Positions 25,695 through 33,843 of a stretch of 64,000 nucleotides of DNA are shown piece by piece (positions within the stretch are counted from its first letter, which is position 1; every line of letters starts with the position of its first letter). The notes under the pieces were generated by a model, which made no database searches, was not told where the DNA came from, and saw nothing but the letters and a program-made list of their open reading frames with translations. A program made the translations under genes and the position numbers. The stretch comes from Phycisphaeraceae bacterium (lineage in GTDB: Bacteria > Planctomycetota > Phycisphaerae > Phycisphaerales > UBA1924): NCBI GenBank assembly GCA_019636625.1, contig JAHBXE010000018.1:1-64000 (forward strand), in the 5' to 3' direction.

Positions 25695-26150
25695 ATGCCT
25701 GAGCGAGTCCTGGAAACAGAGTGTGTCATCCCCCGTCCAGTGGAGGAGGTTTTCCCGTTCTTCTCGGATGCCCGCAACCTTGAAGCCATCACGCCGCCGG
25801 ACCTGCGGCTTCGGGTTACGACGGGGGGGCCTATCGAGATGAAAGCCGGTGCCCTGATCGACTACACCCTCCGCGTGCGGGGGCTGCCGATGCGTTGGCG
25901 GACGCGGATCACGGCGTGGGAACCGGGACGGCGGTTCGTGGATGAGCAGATCAAGGGCCCGTATCGGCAGTGGATCCACGAGCACACGTTCTTCGCCGAG
26001 GGGGGCTCGACCCGGATGCGGGACGTGGTCCGGTACCGAGTGCCGATGGACTTCCTGGTTCACAACTGGTTGGTTCGCCCGGACATCGAGAGGATCTTCG
26101 CGTTCCGTTCGAATGTGATCCGGGAGCGGTTCGGCGCGATGGGATCGTGA
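25695..26150 (+). CDS. SRPBCC family ligand-binding protein
   Basis: 151 residues with the START/SRPBCC helix-grip pattern. The opening is an amphipathic strand ETECVIPRPVEEVFPFFSDARNLEAITPP, then RTRITAWEPGRRFVDEQIKGPYRQWIHEHTF and a long C-terminal helix VRPDIERIFAFRSNVIRERF. Members bind hydrophobic ligands or act as cyclases; several bacterial homologues of this subgroup (DUF-type cell-division-inhibitor-like proteins) lack a known ligand. Cytosolic, no signal peptide. Encoded ahead of dnaB with a 144-nt gap. Confidence 0.82.
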   Translation: MPERVLETECVIPRPVEEVFPFFSDARNLEAITPPDLRLRVTTGGPIEMKAGALIDYTLRVRGLPMRWRTRITAWEPGRRFVDEQIKGPYRQWIHEHTFFAEGGSTRMRDVVRYRVPMDFLVHNWLVRPDIERIFAFRSNVIRERFGAMGS

Positions 26151-26216
26151 TGGGCGAAGGCGTGGACCGGAAGGTCTACCCTGATCCTGCCATCTCGCCT
26201 GTCCGCCGTGCGGCCA

Positions 26217-26240
26217 CGTTGTCAATTGATCTGGACAACG
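26217..26240. promoter_or_regulatory. Inverted repeat upstream of dnaB
   Basis: CGTTGTC and GACAACG around a 10-base AT-richer centre, 54 nt before the dnaB ATG. It could be an operator; there is no further support. Confidence 0.25.
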
Positions 26241-26294
26241 TCTGGGAAGCCTGGCGGCGGGGTCGGGACCGCGCGGATCGGAGACAATGCCGTC

Positions 26295-29200
26295 ATGGAT
26301 GACACGAGCCGCACAGGACGCCGCGCTTTTTCCAATCGCCCCGGCCCGAACGCCGAGTCGTTCGCGAAGCTGTATGAGCGTCCGTTGCCGTACTCGCTCG
26401 AGGCGGAGATGGCGTTGCTGGGCTCGATGCTGCTGGACCCGCGGGTGCTTTCGGACGTGATGTCGATCGTGACGGGGGCGGACGACTTCTACTCCGAGGC
26501 GCACGCGGCGATCTTCCAGGCTGTGCACGATGTGTACGACAAGATCCCGGATGCGGACCTGGTGCCGATCCTGGACACGCTGCGCGACCGCGGGAAACTG
26601 GAACTGGTGGGCGGGGGCGAGTACCTGGCCAAGCTGGCCAACGAGACCCCGTCCGCGGCCGGGGCGGTCCGCTACGCGAAAACGGTGGCGGACAAGGCGC
26701 GCCTGCGCCGGCTGATCGAGGCGGCGGACCGGATGATCTACGACGCGCTGAACGCGGGAGAGTTCGGCGTCGAGGGCGCGGGAGAGATCATCGACGCGGC
26801 GGAGAGCGCCGTGTTCGAGATCGCGCAGGAGAACCAGCGGTCCGACCCGCAGGCGCTGGCGGACCTGCTGGCCCGCGAGCTGGAACGCATCCAGGCGGCC
26901 GAGGGCGTCGGGATCAGCGGGGTGGCGACGGGCTTCCTCGACCTGGACAAGCTGCTCTCGGGGATGCAGAACGGGGAAATGATCATCCTCGCGGCCAGGC
27001 CGTCGATGGGCAAGTGCCTGGCGTTTGACAGCGAGATCGTCCGCGATGACGGCGCCGTGGTGACGATCGAGGAGTTGTTCCGGTCACGACAGGGATCGAT
27101 CGCCACGCTGAACGAACACCTGAAACTGACACAAGGCACACCAAGTGACTTCATTGACGATGGCCGCAAGCCCGTCTTCGAGGTGACGACGCGCCTTGGC
27201 CGACGAGTCCGCACCACCATCACGCACCCCTTCCTTACGATCGACGGGTGGCGGCCGTTGGGCCAGCTCCGCGAAGGGGAGATGGTCGCCGTACCGCGTC
27301 GTCTCGAGATATTCGGCCGTGAGACCTGGCGGGACTGTGAGGTCAAGCTGCTCGGGTACCTCATCGGTGATGGTGGGTTGACCGGGCCGACCCCGCGTTT
27401 CACCAACTCGAACCTCCGGATCGCCGACGACTTTGCCGCGGCCGCGACGGAGTTCGGCGGTGTGCAGCTCACGCTCAGCAGCACGCGCCAGCACGAGGCT
27501 CCGTCGTGGAGAATCGTCGGAAGCAGCGACGGTATCGGCGTCGCGCGGACGGCCTTTGCCAGGACGCTTCGCGAAGTCATCCGCCGGCGCGGGCTCACGC
27601 AGCGGGAAGTGGCCAAACGCGTGGGCGTATCGCCGGCTTCCGTCACGCATTGGACCAACGGCGCGATGGCCCCCGACGAGGCTGTTTTTGACCGGCTGTG
27701 CGTCGTCCTCGGTGTGGAAGCGTGCGATCTGGCGTCGGAGGGCATCGCGGCCGCGCGGACCAACACGCCCAACGCGCTGACACGCTGGCTGGAATCCCTC
27801 GGCTTGGCCGGCGCCGACGCGGCGCGCAAGCATGTTCCCCCCGGCGTATTCACGCTGGAGCGGCGCCAGGTCGCCCTCTTCCTCAACCGACTTTTCGCGA
27901 CGGACGGCTGGGCGACCGTGCTGGCATCCGGTCAAGCGCAGCTCGGCTACTCGACGGTCTCGGAACGGCTGGCACGGCAGGTTCAGCACCTGCTGCTCCG
28001 TTTCGGTGTGATTGCCTCGCTGCGGCTGCGCTGGGTGAAGTACCGGGACGCCCGTCGCCCGGCCTGGCAACTCGACATCACCGACGCCGCGGCGATCCGG
28101 ACGTTCATCGAGGAGATCGGCATTTTCGGAAAGGAAGAGGCGCTCGCCCGAGTGATGGAAGCGCTTTCGAAAAAGAAGTACCAGACGAACAGGGACTTGA
28201 TCCCCATCGACGTGTGGCGGCACATCGACACGGCCCGCGGCGAGAGGTCGTGGAGGTCGATCGCGGAGGAGATCGGCGCGCCGGGGGAAAACCTGCACGC
28301 CCACCGCCGCCGGCCCGCGCGAGCGCGGCTGGCGAAGCTGGCCGAGGCCATGGACGACGGGCGGCTCCGGGACCTGGCGGCGAGTGATGTGTACTGGGAC
28401 GAGATCGTGTCGATCGTCCCGCTGGGCGAGCAGCAGGTGTACGACCTGACGATGCCCGGCACGCACAACTTCATCGCCAACGATGTTTGCGTGCACAACA
28501 CCGCCATGGCGCTCAACCTCGCCGAGCAGATCGCCCGCGGCGGGCGCACGCCCGACGAGCCCGCCAAGGGGCCGCACGTTCCTGTGGGGCTGTTCAGCCT
28601 GGAAATGAGCAAGTCGTCGATCGTGCAGCGACTGCTCAGCGCGTTCAGCCAGATCGACTCGCACCGCATCCGCACCGGCCATCTCAACGCGCACGAGATG
28701 ACCTCGCTGCGGACGCACGCCGAGGGCCTGCTCGAGACACCGCTGTTCATCGACGACACGCCGGGGTTGACGGTCCTTCAACTCCGCGCCCGGGCGCGCC
28801 GGATGGCGGCCCAGCACGGCATACGCGCGATTTTCATCGACTACCTCCAGCTCCTTTCCTCTCCCGGCGCCTCGCGCGAGAGCCGGCAGGTCGAGGTGTC
28901 GGCCATCAGCCGCGGCATCAAGGCCCTCGCCCGAGAGCTGAACATCCCCATCGTGTGCCTGTCGCAGCTCAACCGGGCCAGCGAGCAGCGCGAGGGGAAC
29001 CGGCCGCGGATGAGCGACCTGCGGGAATCGGGCTCGATCGAACAGGACGCGGACGTGGTGATGCTCCTGCACCGCGAGGACTATTACCACCAGGGCAACG
29101 AGGCGTGGCTGAACGATCCTGAGAACGCGGACAAGATCGGCGTGGCGGAGCTGATCGTGGCCAAGCAGCGCAACGGACCGACCGGCGTCGTGAAACTGAC

Positions 29201-29456
29201 GTGGGACAGCAAGACGACCCGCTTCCGCAACCACGCGGGCACGGGTTGGGCGGGAGGGGGCTTTGCCGGAGGCGGTTTCGGCGGCGCGGGATTCGGCAAC
29301 TACGGCGGCACCGCGGCGTCGGAGCTCGAGAGCAAGCCCAATCGTCCACCCGAGTACAACGGCGGGTTCCCCATGGGCGACCGGACCGGACCGGTCGAGA
29401 ACTTCCGCGATGGTGGGGGGCCCGACCGGGACGACGACGAACCCTCGCCCTTCTGA
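26295..29456 (+). CDS. dnaB: Replicative DNA helicase DnaB with intein in Walker A
   Basis: 1053 residues as translated; 558 after removal of a 495-residue intein. Extein: DnaB N-terminal domain from about residue 30 (LPYSLEAEMALLGSMLLDP), linker, then the RecA-like helicase core. Walker A reads ARPSMGK, is interrupted after the Lys, and resumes as TAMALNLAEQ; Walker B is IRAIFIDYLQLLSS, followed by SRGIKALARELNIPIVCLSQLNR and RMSDLRESGSIEQDAD. The helicase unwinds DNA at the fork as a hexamer. Without splicing the ATP site is broken, so splicing should be essential. The C-terminus has a glycine/phenylalanine-rich tail (GGGFAGGGFGGAGFGNYGG) beyond the usual end. ATG 26295 lacks a strong Shine-Dalgarno sequence. 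Confidence 0.95.
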   Translation: MDDTSRTGRRAFSNRPGPNAESFAKLYERPLPYSLEAEMALLGSMLLDPRVLSDVMSIVTGADDFYSEAHAAIFQAVHDVYDKIPDADLVPILDTLRDRGKLELVGGGEYLAKLANETPSAAGAVRYAKTVADKARLRRLIEAADRMIYDALNAGEFGVEGAGEIIDAAESAVFEIAQENQRSDPQALADLLARELERIQAAEGVGISGVATGFLDLDKLLSGMQNGEMIILAARPSMGKCLAFDSEIVRDDGAVVTIEELFRSRQGSIATLNEHLKLTQGTPSDFIDDGRKPVFEVTTRLGRRVRTTITHPFLTIDGWRPLGQLREGEMVAVPRRLEIFGRETWRDCEVKLLGYLIGDGGLTGPTPRFTNSNLRIADDFAAAATEFGGVQLTLSSTRQHEAPSWRIVGSSDGIGVARTAFARTLREVIRRRGLTQREVAKRVGVSPASVTHWTNGAMAPDEAVFDRLCVVLGVEACDLASEGIAAARTNTPNALTRWLESLGLAGADAARKHVPPGVFTLERRQVALFLNRLFATDGWATVLASGQAQLGYSTVSERLARQVQHLLLRFGVIASLRLRWVKYRDARRPAWQLDITDAAAIRTFIEEIGIFGKEEALARVMEALSKKKYQTNRDLIPIDVWRHIDTARGERSWRSIAEEIGAPGENLHAHRRRPARARLAKLAEAMDDGRLRDLAASDVYWDEIVSIVPLGEQQVYDLTMPGTHNFIANDVCVHNTAMALNLAEQIARGGRTPDEPAKGPHVPVGLFSLEMSKSSIVQRLLSAFSQIDSHRIRTGHLNAHEMTSLRTHAEGLLETPLFIDDTPGLTVLQLRARARRMAAQHGIRAIFIDYLQLLSSPGASRESRQVEVSAISRGIKALARELNIPIVCLSQLNRASEQREGNRPRMSDLRESGSIEQDADVVMLLHREDYYHQGNEAWLNDPENADKIGVAELIVAKQRNGPTGVVKLTWDSKTTRFRNHAGTGWAGGGFAGGGFGGAGFGNYGGTAASELESKPNRPPEYNGGFPMGDRTGPVENFRDGGGPDRDDDEPSPF
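27015..28499 (+). other. Intein with LAGLIDADG endonuclease and embedded HTH (DnaB residues 241-735)
   Basis: Begins with Cys241 directly after the Walker A lysine (CLAFDSEIV) and ends with His-Asn before Thr736 (NFIANDVCVHN|T), the canonical chemistry of a class 1 intein. Block B-like TRLGRRVRTTITHPFLT and block F-like QQVYDLTMPGTHNFI give the Hint fold. Two LAGLIDADG-type motifs are LLGYLIGDGG near 352 and RLFATDGWA near 532. Between them, around 425-480, a Cro/C1-type helix-turn-helix (RRGLTQREVAKRVGVSPAS) is inserted. A second helical segment (RSWRSIAEEIGAPGENLHAHRRR) precedes block F. The insertion point matches the common DnaB intein site at the P-loop. Confidence 0.92.
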
Positions 29457-29461
29457 GCCGC

Positions 29462-29489
29462 TTGACCCCCAAGGCCGGTGTGGTAGCTT
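29462..29489 (+). promoter_or_regulatory. Candidate sigma-70 promoter for a leaderless mRNA
   Basis: TTGACC, 16-bp spacer, TAGCTT, then six bases to the ATG at 29496. It starts five bases after the dnaB stop, in a 39-nt gap. Confidence 0.4.
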
Positions 29490-29495
29490 GGCGGG

Positions 29496-30686
29496 ATGAG
29501 AATGATCGTCCCCGTCGTTGCCTTGGCATTCGCCGTCGGTTCCGCTGGCGCGCAGAGCACGCCTCCCGCCGCGGACAAGCCGGCGGCTCCGTCGATCCCG
29601 GATGCCGTTGCTCGCGGGATCGCGATCATCCTTGAGAAGCAGGAGGCGCACGACGATCCGCAGGCCGCGCCGGATGACCCCGCTCGTGCCGAGTGGCCCT
29701 ACGAAGGGGTGTACCGCGTCAACCGGCGGATCCCGATCGGGTACCGGATCGGCGGCACGGGAATCTGTGCGTCGGCGATCGTGCTCGCACCGGGGTACGC
29801 CGAGGATGCGACCAAGCAGGCGGCGGTCTCGCGGGCCGTGGCGTACGTCTGCCAGGGAATCGAGCATCCGCTGATGACACCTGACTACGACGGCGGGTAC
29901 GACGTGCGGGGATGGGGGTACACGTACGGGCTGCGGTTCCTGCTCCTGCTCAAGTCACGCGGGCAGATCCCGGCCGCGTACGCGGACGCCTCGGAACGCG
30001 CGATCCGCTTCTACATCGACGCGATCCAGAAGACGCAGATCCCGGAGGTCGGCGGGTGGAACTACTCGAGGGGGAAGATCAACGAGGTCGCCCCGCCCTC
30101 GCCATTCATGACGGCCCCGACGCTGCAGGCGCTGTTCGAGGCCAAGGCGGCGGGGTACACGGTCGAGGAAGCGGTGGTGGATCGGGCGCTGACGTTCCTG
30201 GAACTGTCCAAGGCGCCTTCGGGCTCGGTGGTGTACGCCGGCAAGGCCGGGGATGGACGGCGCGACGGGGTGCCGGGAGCGGTGGGCCGGATGCTGTCGT
30301 CGGAAGTGGCGCTGTTCCTGGCGGGGCGGTCGAACCAGTCGAACGTGCGGGCGGCGGTGGACGCGTTCATCGTGCACTGGGAGTGGCTGAACAAGCGGCG
30401 GGCCCAGACCGGCACGCACGTGGGCCCCTACGGCGTCGCCCCCTATTACTTCTACTTCGCCCATTTCTATGCGGCGGAGGCGATCGAGCTGCTCCCGCCG
30501 CACGAACGGGCCGAGTACCGCCGGCGCGTCAACGAACTGCTTTTCTCCGTGCGCCTGGAGGATGGGTCGTGGAACGACCGGGTGTTCCCGCGGTCCGCGG
30601 CGTACGGGACAGCCATGGCGACCATGGCGCTGCTGGCGCCCGACCTGCCCCCGGCGACCAGGTGGAAGCCTGACGCGCCGAAGTAA
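29496..30686 (+). CDS. Secreted alpha/alpha-toroid protein (prenyltransferase/squalene cyclase-like repeats)
   Basis: 396 residues with a signal peptide (IVPVVALAFAVGSAGAQS). Repeated helical units with aromatic-glycine turns (EWPYEGVYRVNRRIPIGYRI, YDGGYDVRGWGYTYGLRFL, PEVGGWNYSR, RLEDGSWNDRVFPRSAAYGTAMATMAL) match the QW-like repeats of the terpenoid cyclase/prenyltransferase toroid fold. The DxDD or Zn-binding catalytic sets of true cyclases and transferases are not evident. This family is abundant and of unknown role in planctomycetes. Its stop is 2 nt from that of the convergent PSP1-domain gene. Confidence 0.78.
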   Translation: MRMIVPVVALAFAVGSAGAQSTPPAADKPAAPSIPDAVARGIAIILEKQEAHDDPQAAPDDPARAEWPYEGVYRVNRRIPIGYRIGGTGICASAIVLAPGYAEDATKQAAVSRAVAYVCQGIEHPLMTPDYDGGYDVRGWGYTYGLRFLLLLKSRGQIPAAYADASERAIRFYIDAIQKTQIPEVGGWNYSRGKINEVAPPSPFMTAPTLQALFEAKAAGYTVEEAVVDRALTFLELSKAPSGSVVYAGKAGDGRRDGVPGAVGRMLSSEVALFLAGRSNQSNVRAAVDAFIVHWEWLNKRRAQTGTHVGPYGVAPYYFYFAHFYAAEAIELLPPHERAEYRRRVNELLFSVRLEDGSWNDRVFPRSAAYGTAMATMALLAPDLPPATRWKPDAPK

Positions 30687-30688
30687 CT

Positions 30689-32125
30689 TCAGTCCACGGA
30701 CGGGGGTGGAGGTGAAGGGGGGGACGGAGGGGGGGGGGGGGGGGGGGGCGGAGGACCGCCCGAAGGACCAGCCGGTGGGCCACCTTGGCCATCCCCCGCG
30801 CCGGGCGGGCGGCGGTTCCGCCGGCGACGACGCCGACGCTTCTTTCCGCCCTCGCCCGGGGCCCCGGGCGCTGTCGCGGGTGGTCCGGAACGATCCTCAA
30901 TGCCATCGTCAATCTCTCCCAGGTCGTCGACTTCCGGCACGGGCTGGCGGGGCGGGCGGGCTTCGCCGGGGGCTGGGCGCGATTGACCGGGAGAGGGAGT
31001 GGACGTGCCGGGCCGGGATGGTCCGTGCTGAGGCACGGGGGGGCGGCCCTGGTCCGGCCGGCGTTGGTCCGGCCTGGATGCCGGGGGTGAGGAGGGGGGA
31101 ACATCGCGTCGCGGGCCGCGCGGCGCGGCGAGTGGGGCATTGGGTGGCCGGGTTCCCGTCTGGAGCTGCCCCGGCTGGGGAGGCGGCCCCGCGGGGGCGG
31201 CGAGGTTCTCAACGGGGAGTGCGATCTGCTTGTCGGACTGCTCCAGTTGGACGAGAACGAGCTGCGTAAGGATCTGGGTGTCCACCACCCAGCCGTCACC
31301 TTCGGGCGTGCCGACCCGGGTCTTGCGCTTGGGGAGGCGCTTGCGGAGTTCGTCGTAGGTCTGGTCTTCGTAGCGGAGGCAGCACATGAGACGGCCGCAC
31401 CGACCGGAAATCTTCAGCGGGTCGAGGGTGGCCTTCTGCACCTTGGCGGACCGCATGGAGATCGGCTTGAGCACTTTCAGGAAGGTCTTGCAGCAGCAGT
31501 GCTGCCCGCACTTCTCGTAATCGGCGGTGATGCGGGCCTCGTCGCGGGCGCCGACGTGACGCAGGTCGATGCGTGTGCGGAACTGGTTGGAGAGGTCGTG
31601 AAGCAGTTCACGCACATCCAGCCGGTCCTCGCAGGTGTAGTAAAAGATCAGGCGTTCGCCGCCGAGGATCGGCTCGGCGTCGACGATCTTGAGGCGGAGT
31701 TTCAGGTTCTCGGCCAGTCGCTTGGCCTCCAGGCGCAGGCCATGGCGCGACTGTTCGAGCCGTGCCTGGGCTTCGAGGTCCTCCGGGGTCGCGATCCGGA
31801 GCACCCGACCCTCGGTCGAGAAGGGATAGTCCCGCCCGCCGGAGTTCTCGATGTACTGGAGCATCTCCTTTCGGGTGACGCTCTTGCTGCAGCCGGCGTT
31901 GGGGCAGGTGCTGGTGAGCATCTCGCCAAGCTCGGTGCCGCGGGATGTTCGGACGACCAGCTTGGACCCGCAGCCGGGCTTGGCCTGGCCGTCGTACGGG
32001 AACTCGCCGACCATCTTCAGCACGCCGTAGCGCACGACGATGGTCTTGGGCGGCTGGAGCGCTTCGTACGCCTTGCGGTCGGCCTCGAGGTCGGCCTCGA
32101 ACTGCGGCAGTGGATGGATGGGCAT
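30689..32125 (-). CDS. PSP1 (RicT/YaaT-like) domain protein with proline-rich tail
   Basis: 478 residues. The first ~290 form a PSP1 domain: VVRYGVLKMVGEFPYDG, CPNAGCSK, the cysteine cluster CGQHCCCKTFLK and GRCGRLMCCLRYEDQTYDELR, followed by KRLPKRKTRVGTPEGDGWV. In Bacillus, RicT (YaaT) acts with RicA and RicF in an Fe-S-containing complex that affects RNase Y and phosphorelay activity; no RicA or RicF homologue is seen here. The last ~170 residues are low-complexity Pro/Gly/Arg, with KKRRRRRRRNRR and a polyproline run encoded by a 20-base homopolymer. The length of that tail may vary. Three small-protein genes lie just upstream in the same direction. Confidence 0.85.
   Translation of the reverse strand: MPIHPLPQFEADLEADRKAYEALQPPKTIVVRYGVLKMVGEFPYDGQAKPGCGSKLVVRTSRGTELGEMLTSTCPNAGCSKSVTRKEMLQYIENSGGRDYPFSTEGRVLRIATPEDLEAQARLEQSRHGLRLEAKRLAENLKLRLKIVDAEPILGGERLIFYYTCEDRLDVRELLHDLSNQFRTRIDLRHVGARDEARITADYEKCGQHCCCKTFLKVLKPISMRSAKVQKATLDPLKISGRCGRLMCCLRYEDQTYDELRKRLPKRKTRVGTPEGDGWVVDTQILTQLVLVQLEQSDKQIALPVENLAAPAGPPPQPGQLQTGTRPPNAPLAAPRGPRRDVPPSSPPASRPDQRRPDQGRPPVPQHGPSRPGTSTPSPGQSRPAPGEARPPRQPVPEVDDLGEIDDGIEDRSGPPATAPGAPGEGGKKRRRRRRRNRRPPGAGDGQGGPPAGPSGGPPPPPPPPPPSPPSPPPPSVD
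30729..30748. repeat. 20-base G homopolymer inside PSP1-domain gene
   Basis: Twenty consecutive G on the + strand, read as polyproline codons near the 3' end of the leftward PSP1-domain gene. Such a tract is prone to slippage; a change not divisible by three would alter only the last ~17 residues and the stop position. Confidence 0.85.
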
Positions 32126-32284
32126 GGCGGTCGGCCGCGCGCAGGGTCAACGGCCCGGCGAGCGGCATGGGGGGCAGGGATGTCGCCGGAGGTGATTTTG
32201 GGGTCCCGCCCACGGTCCGGCGCCGCGGCGGGTTTCAAACGCGGGGCACGCCCGGGTCCCTGCGGACCGGGCGGCGAGGGAAGG

Positions 32285-32599
32285 CTACTTGCGGCCGCCG
32301 GCACGGGCCCGGGCATCGGCCATCATGCGGGCAACGTTGTACTTGCGGTAGAGTTCGAGGTTGGCCTGGTTTTCAACCCGGTACACGAGAAGCTCTTCGG
32401 ATCGGGAGTCGAGAACCAGCAGGATGTCCTGCGAGTTGGAGACCTGAGAGGTGAGGGCGGTGAACCCGCCGGAGGAGGTGACCATCTCGGCCCGGACGGG
32501 GTCGCCGCCGAGGATCCGCCCGCCCTGCACGATGACAAGAGCGGCGAGGATGATCGCGCTGGCGGTGAGGGCGGCCGATGTGCTCAGTTTCGTCTTCAT
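32285..32599 (-). CDS. Small secreted or anchored protein of unknown function
   Basis: 104 residues. An N-terminal hydrophobic segment (AALTASAIILAALVIVQGG) is a signal or single anchor. The remainder includes NSQDILLVLDSRSEELLVYRV and a basic helical tail (KYNVARMMADARARAGGRK). The DILLVLDS-x-SEELLVYR stretch looks like one strand pair of a propeller-type blade and is echoed by the next gene upstream (SAIFVIDSANQDMVALRW), so the two are probably diverged duplicates. No known domain is recognised. Nine nt separate it from the upstream gene, and the PSP1-domain gene follows 159 nt later. Confidence 0.7.
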   Translation of the reverse strand: MKTKLSTSAALTASAIILAALVIVQGGRILGGDPVRAEMVTSSGGFTALTSQVSNSQDILLVLDSRSEELLVYRVENQANLELYRKYNVARMMADARARAGGRK

Positions 32600-32608
32600 G
32601 GCAGCTCC

Positions 32609-32911
32609 TTACCGGCCCGGGGAGGCCTGGGCGTCTTCACGAAGGTCGCGGTAGCCGATCCCGTCGAGGGACTTGGTGGACTCGTTCCACCGCAGCGCCA
32701 CCATGTCCTGGTTCGCCGAGTCGATCACGAAGATGGCGCTGGCCGAGGAGCCGGACATCTGCCCGGAGAGCATGGTGTACTCGCCGCGGGCGCGGCCCCC
32801 ACTCACCCCCCCGCCTCCGCGTTGCGCCACCGAAGAGGGCGCGAGCGTGACGGCGGCGAGCAGGAGGAGCAGGAAGAGGTTGACGGCGATCAGACCACGG
32901 TGATGCTTCAC
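32609..32911 (-). CDS. Small secreted protein, paralogue-like neighbour of the 32285 gene
   Basis: 100 residues. Signal-like N-terminus (LIAVNLFLLLLLAAVTLAPSSVAQ), a glycine/arginine linker, then the motif SAIFVIDSANQDMVALRWNE and a short polar tail. It matches the downstream protein in the pattern I-x-V-[IL]-DS-x-[SN]-[EQ]-[ED]-[LM]. No enzyme motif is present. Co-directional and tightly packed: 15 nt after the stop of the gene upstream and 9 nt before the next start. Confidence 0.7.
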   Translation of the reverse strand: MKHHRGLIAVNLFLLLLLAAVTLAPSSVAQRGGGGVSGGRARGEYTMLSGQMSGSSASAIFVIDSANQDMVALRWNESTKSLDGIGYRDLREDAQASPGR

Positions 32912-32926
32912 GGGGAGTCTCCGGGA

Positions 32927-33178
32927 TCAGTCCTGGTGGCCGCGCTTGCTGGGAATCATGTTCGCGCCGAAGACGGCGGCGAGGATGACAAAGAAGGCGG
33001 TGAAGTTCCACAGGGCCGGGGGCTTCTCCTCGGCCTTGCGGGCGATCGGGGGGATGGGGACTTCGCGGGTCGCGTTCTCGTCCTGCACGTCGAAGTTCAG
33101 CCCGCCCTGGGCAAGACCCGTCGAAGCGGAGAACGAAAGCACGGCGGCGGCGACGATGGTCTTGAGCGTTCGGGACAT
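32927..33178 (-). CDS. Small single-pass membrane protein of unknown function
   Basis: 83 residues. It has a cleavable signal (IVAAAVLSFSASTGLAQ), a short acidic extracytoplasmic part (NFDVQDENATREVPIPP) and a C-terminal membrane helix (LWNFTAFFVILAAVFGANMIPSKRG) with a positive end. Topology would be outside-to-inside with the C-terminus cytosolic. It is the first gene of a leftward run of four (this one, two small proteins, PSP1-domain protein). ATG 33178 is chosen for the signal peptide; GAGG lies about 8 bases ahead. Confidence 0.65.
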   Translation of the reverse strand: MSRTLKTIVAAAVLSFSASTGLAQGGLNFDVQDENATREVPIPPIARKAEEKPPALWNFTAFFVILAAVFGANMIPSKRGHQD

Positions 33179-33265
33179 GCGGCAACCTCGGGGTGACAAG
33201 CCGATCCTATCGACAGGGCGGGGATCAGTAAAGCCGTCCGCACGGGCCCGCGGGACGGTTCCGCC

Positions 33266-33787
33266 TCAGGCGGTGGCCAAGCCGGGCTCCCGGCACAGGG
33301 GGCGGCTCAGGCGGTCGAAGTCGGCGGTGGACAGGTGAACCGTCCGCCACCTGGGACTCCGGGGACGCATGGCCTTGGCGTACTCCCGCACGGGGACCAC
33401 GCGGACCGCGTACCACTGGCCCCGGTGCTCGATGAGTTCCTCAAACAGGGGCGCGGCGGGCTGAGCCTCAAACCAGAACAGGAAGACGAAGGAGGCGGTG
33501 AAGCCGGGCCCGAACAGGCGTTCCCATCGGGTCAGGGCGTCCACATCCTCCTGGGTGACCCATGATTCCAGTCGTCCCCGACCCGCGCCGGCGATCCGAC
33601 GCCCCTTGACCTCCGCCAGCAGGTTCTCGCCGCCGCCGTAGATGACAAAGTCAAAGGACTTGATGGAGGGCGCCGCCTCGCCCGGGGGGAGCAGCGCCTT
33701 GCGGGCCTCATCGACCGCGACGTAGGGCAGGCGGCGGGCCCGCAGGTACTCCTCGAACGCCAACTCGTAGTGGTGGCGACGGCGCAT
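33266..33787 (-). CDS. PD-(D/E)XK nuclease-like conserved protein (HYE-type N-terminus)
   Basis: 173 residues. It starts MRRRHHYELAFEEYLRARRLPY. A strand-rich core then shows FDFVIYGGGENLLAEVKGRRI, where an Asp and EVK lie in the order expected for a PD-(D/E)XK nuclease, followed by WVTQEDVDALTRWERLFG. This arrangement is seen in a group of planctomycete proteins of unknown role; nuclease activity is inference from the motif. TACACT stands six bases ahead of the ATG with no Shine-Dalgarno sequence, so a leaderless message is likely. The next gene upstream is pdxJ, 56 nt away in the same direction. Confidence 0.62.
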   Translation of the reverse strand: MRRRHHYELAFEEYLRARRLPYVAVDEARKALLPPGEAAPSIKSFDFVIYGGGENLLAEVKGRRIAGAGRGRLESWVTQEDVDALTRWERLFGPGFTASFVFLFWFEAQPAAPLFEELIEHRGQWYAVRVVPVREYAKAMRPRSPRWRTVHLSTADFDRLSRPLCREPGLATA

Positions 33788-33843
33788 GCCCGGAGTGTAT
33801 CGGAAGAGCCGGGGGTTTGCCCGCACCCAATCACCCTTGGGCG

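Noticed and set aside
27015..28499. The dnaB insertion as a separate homing endonuclease gene
   Set aside because: There is no stop or start at either border; the frame is continuous and the splice-junction residues are present, so it is an intein.
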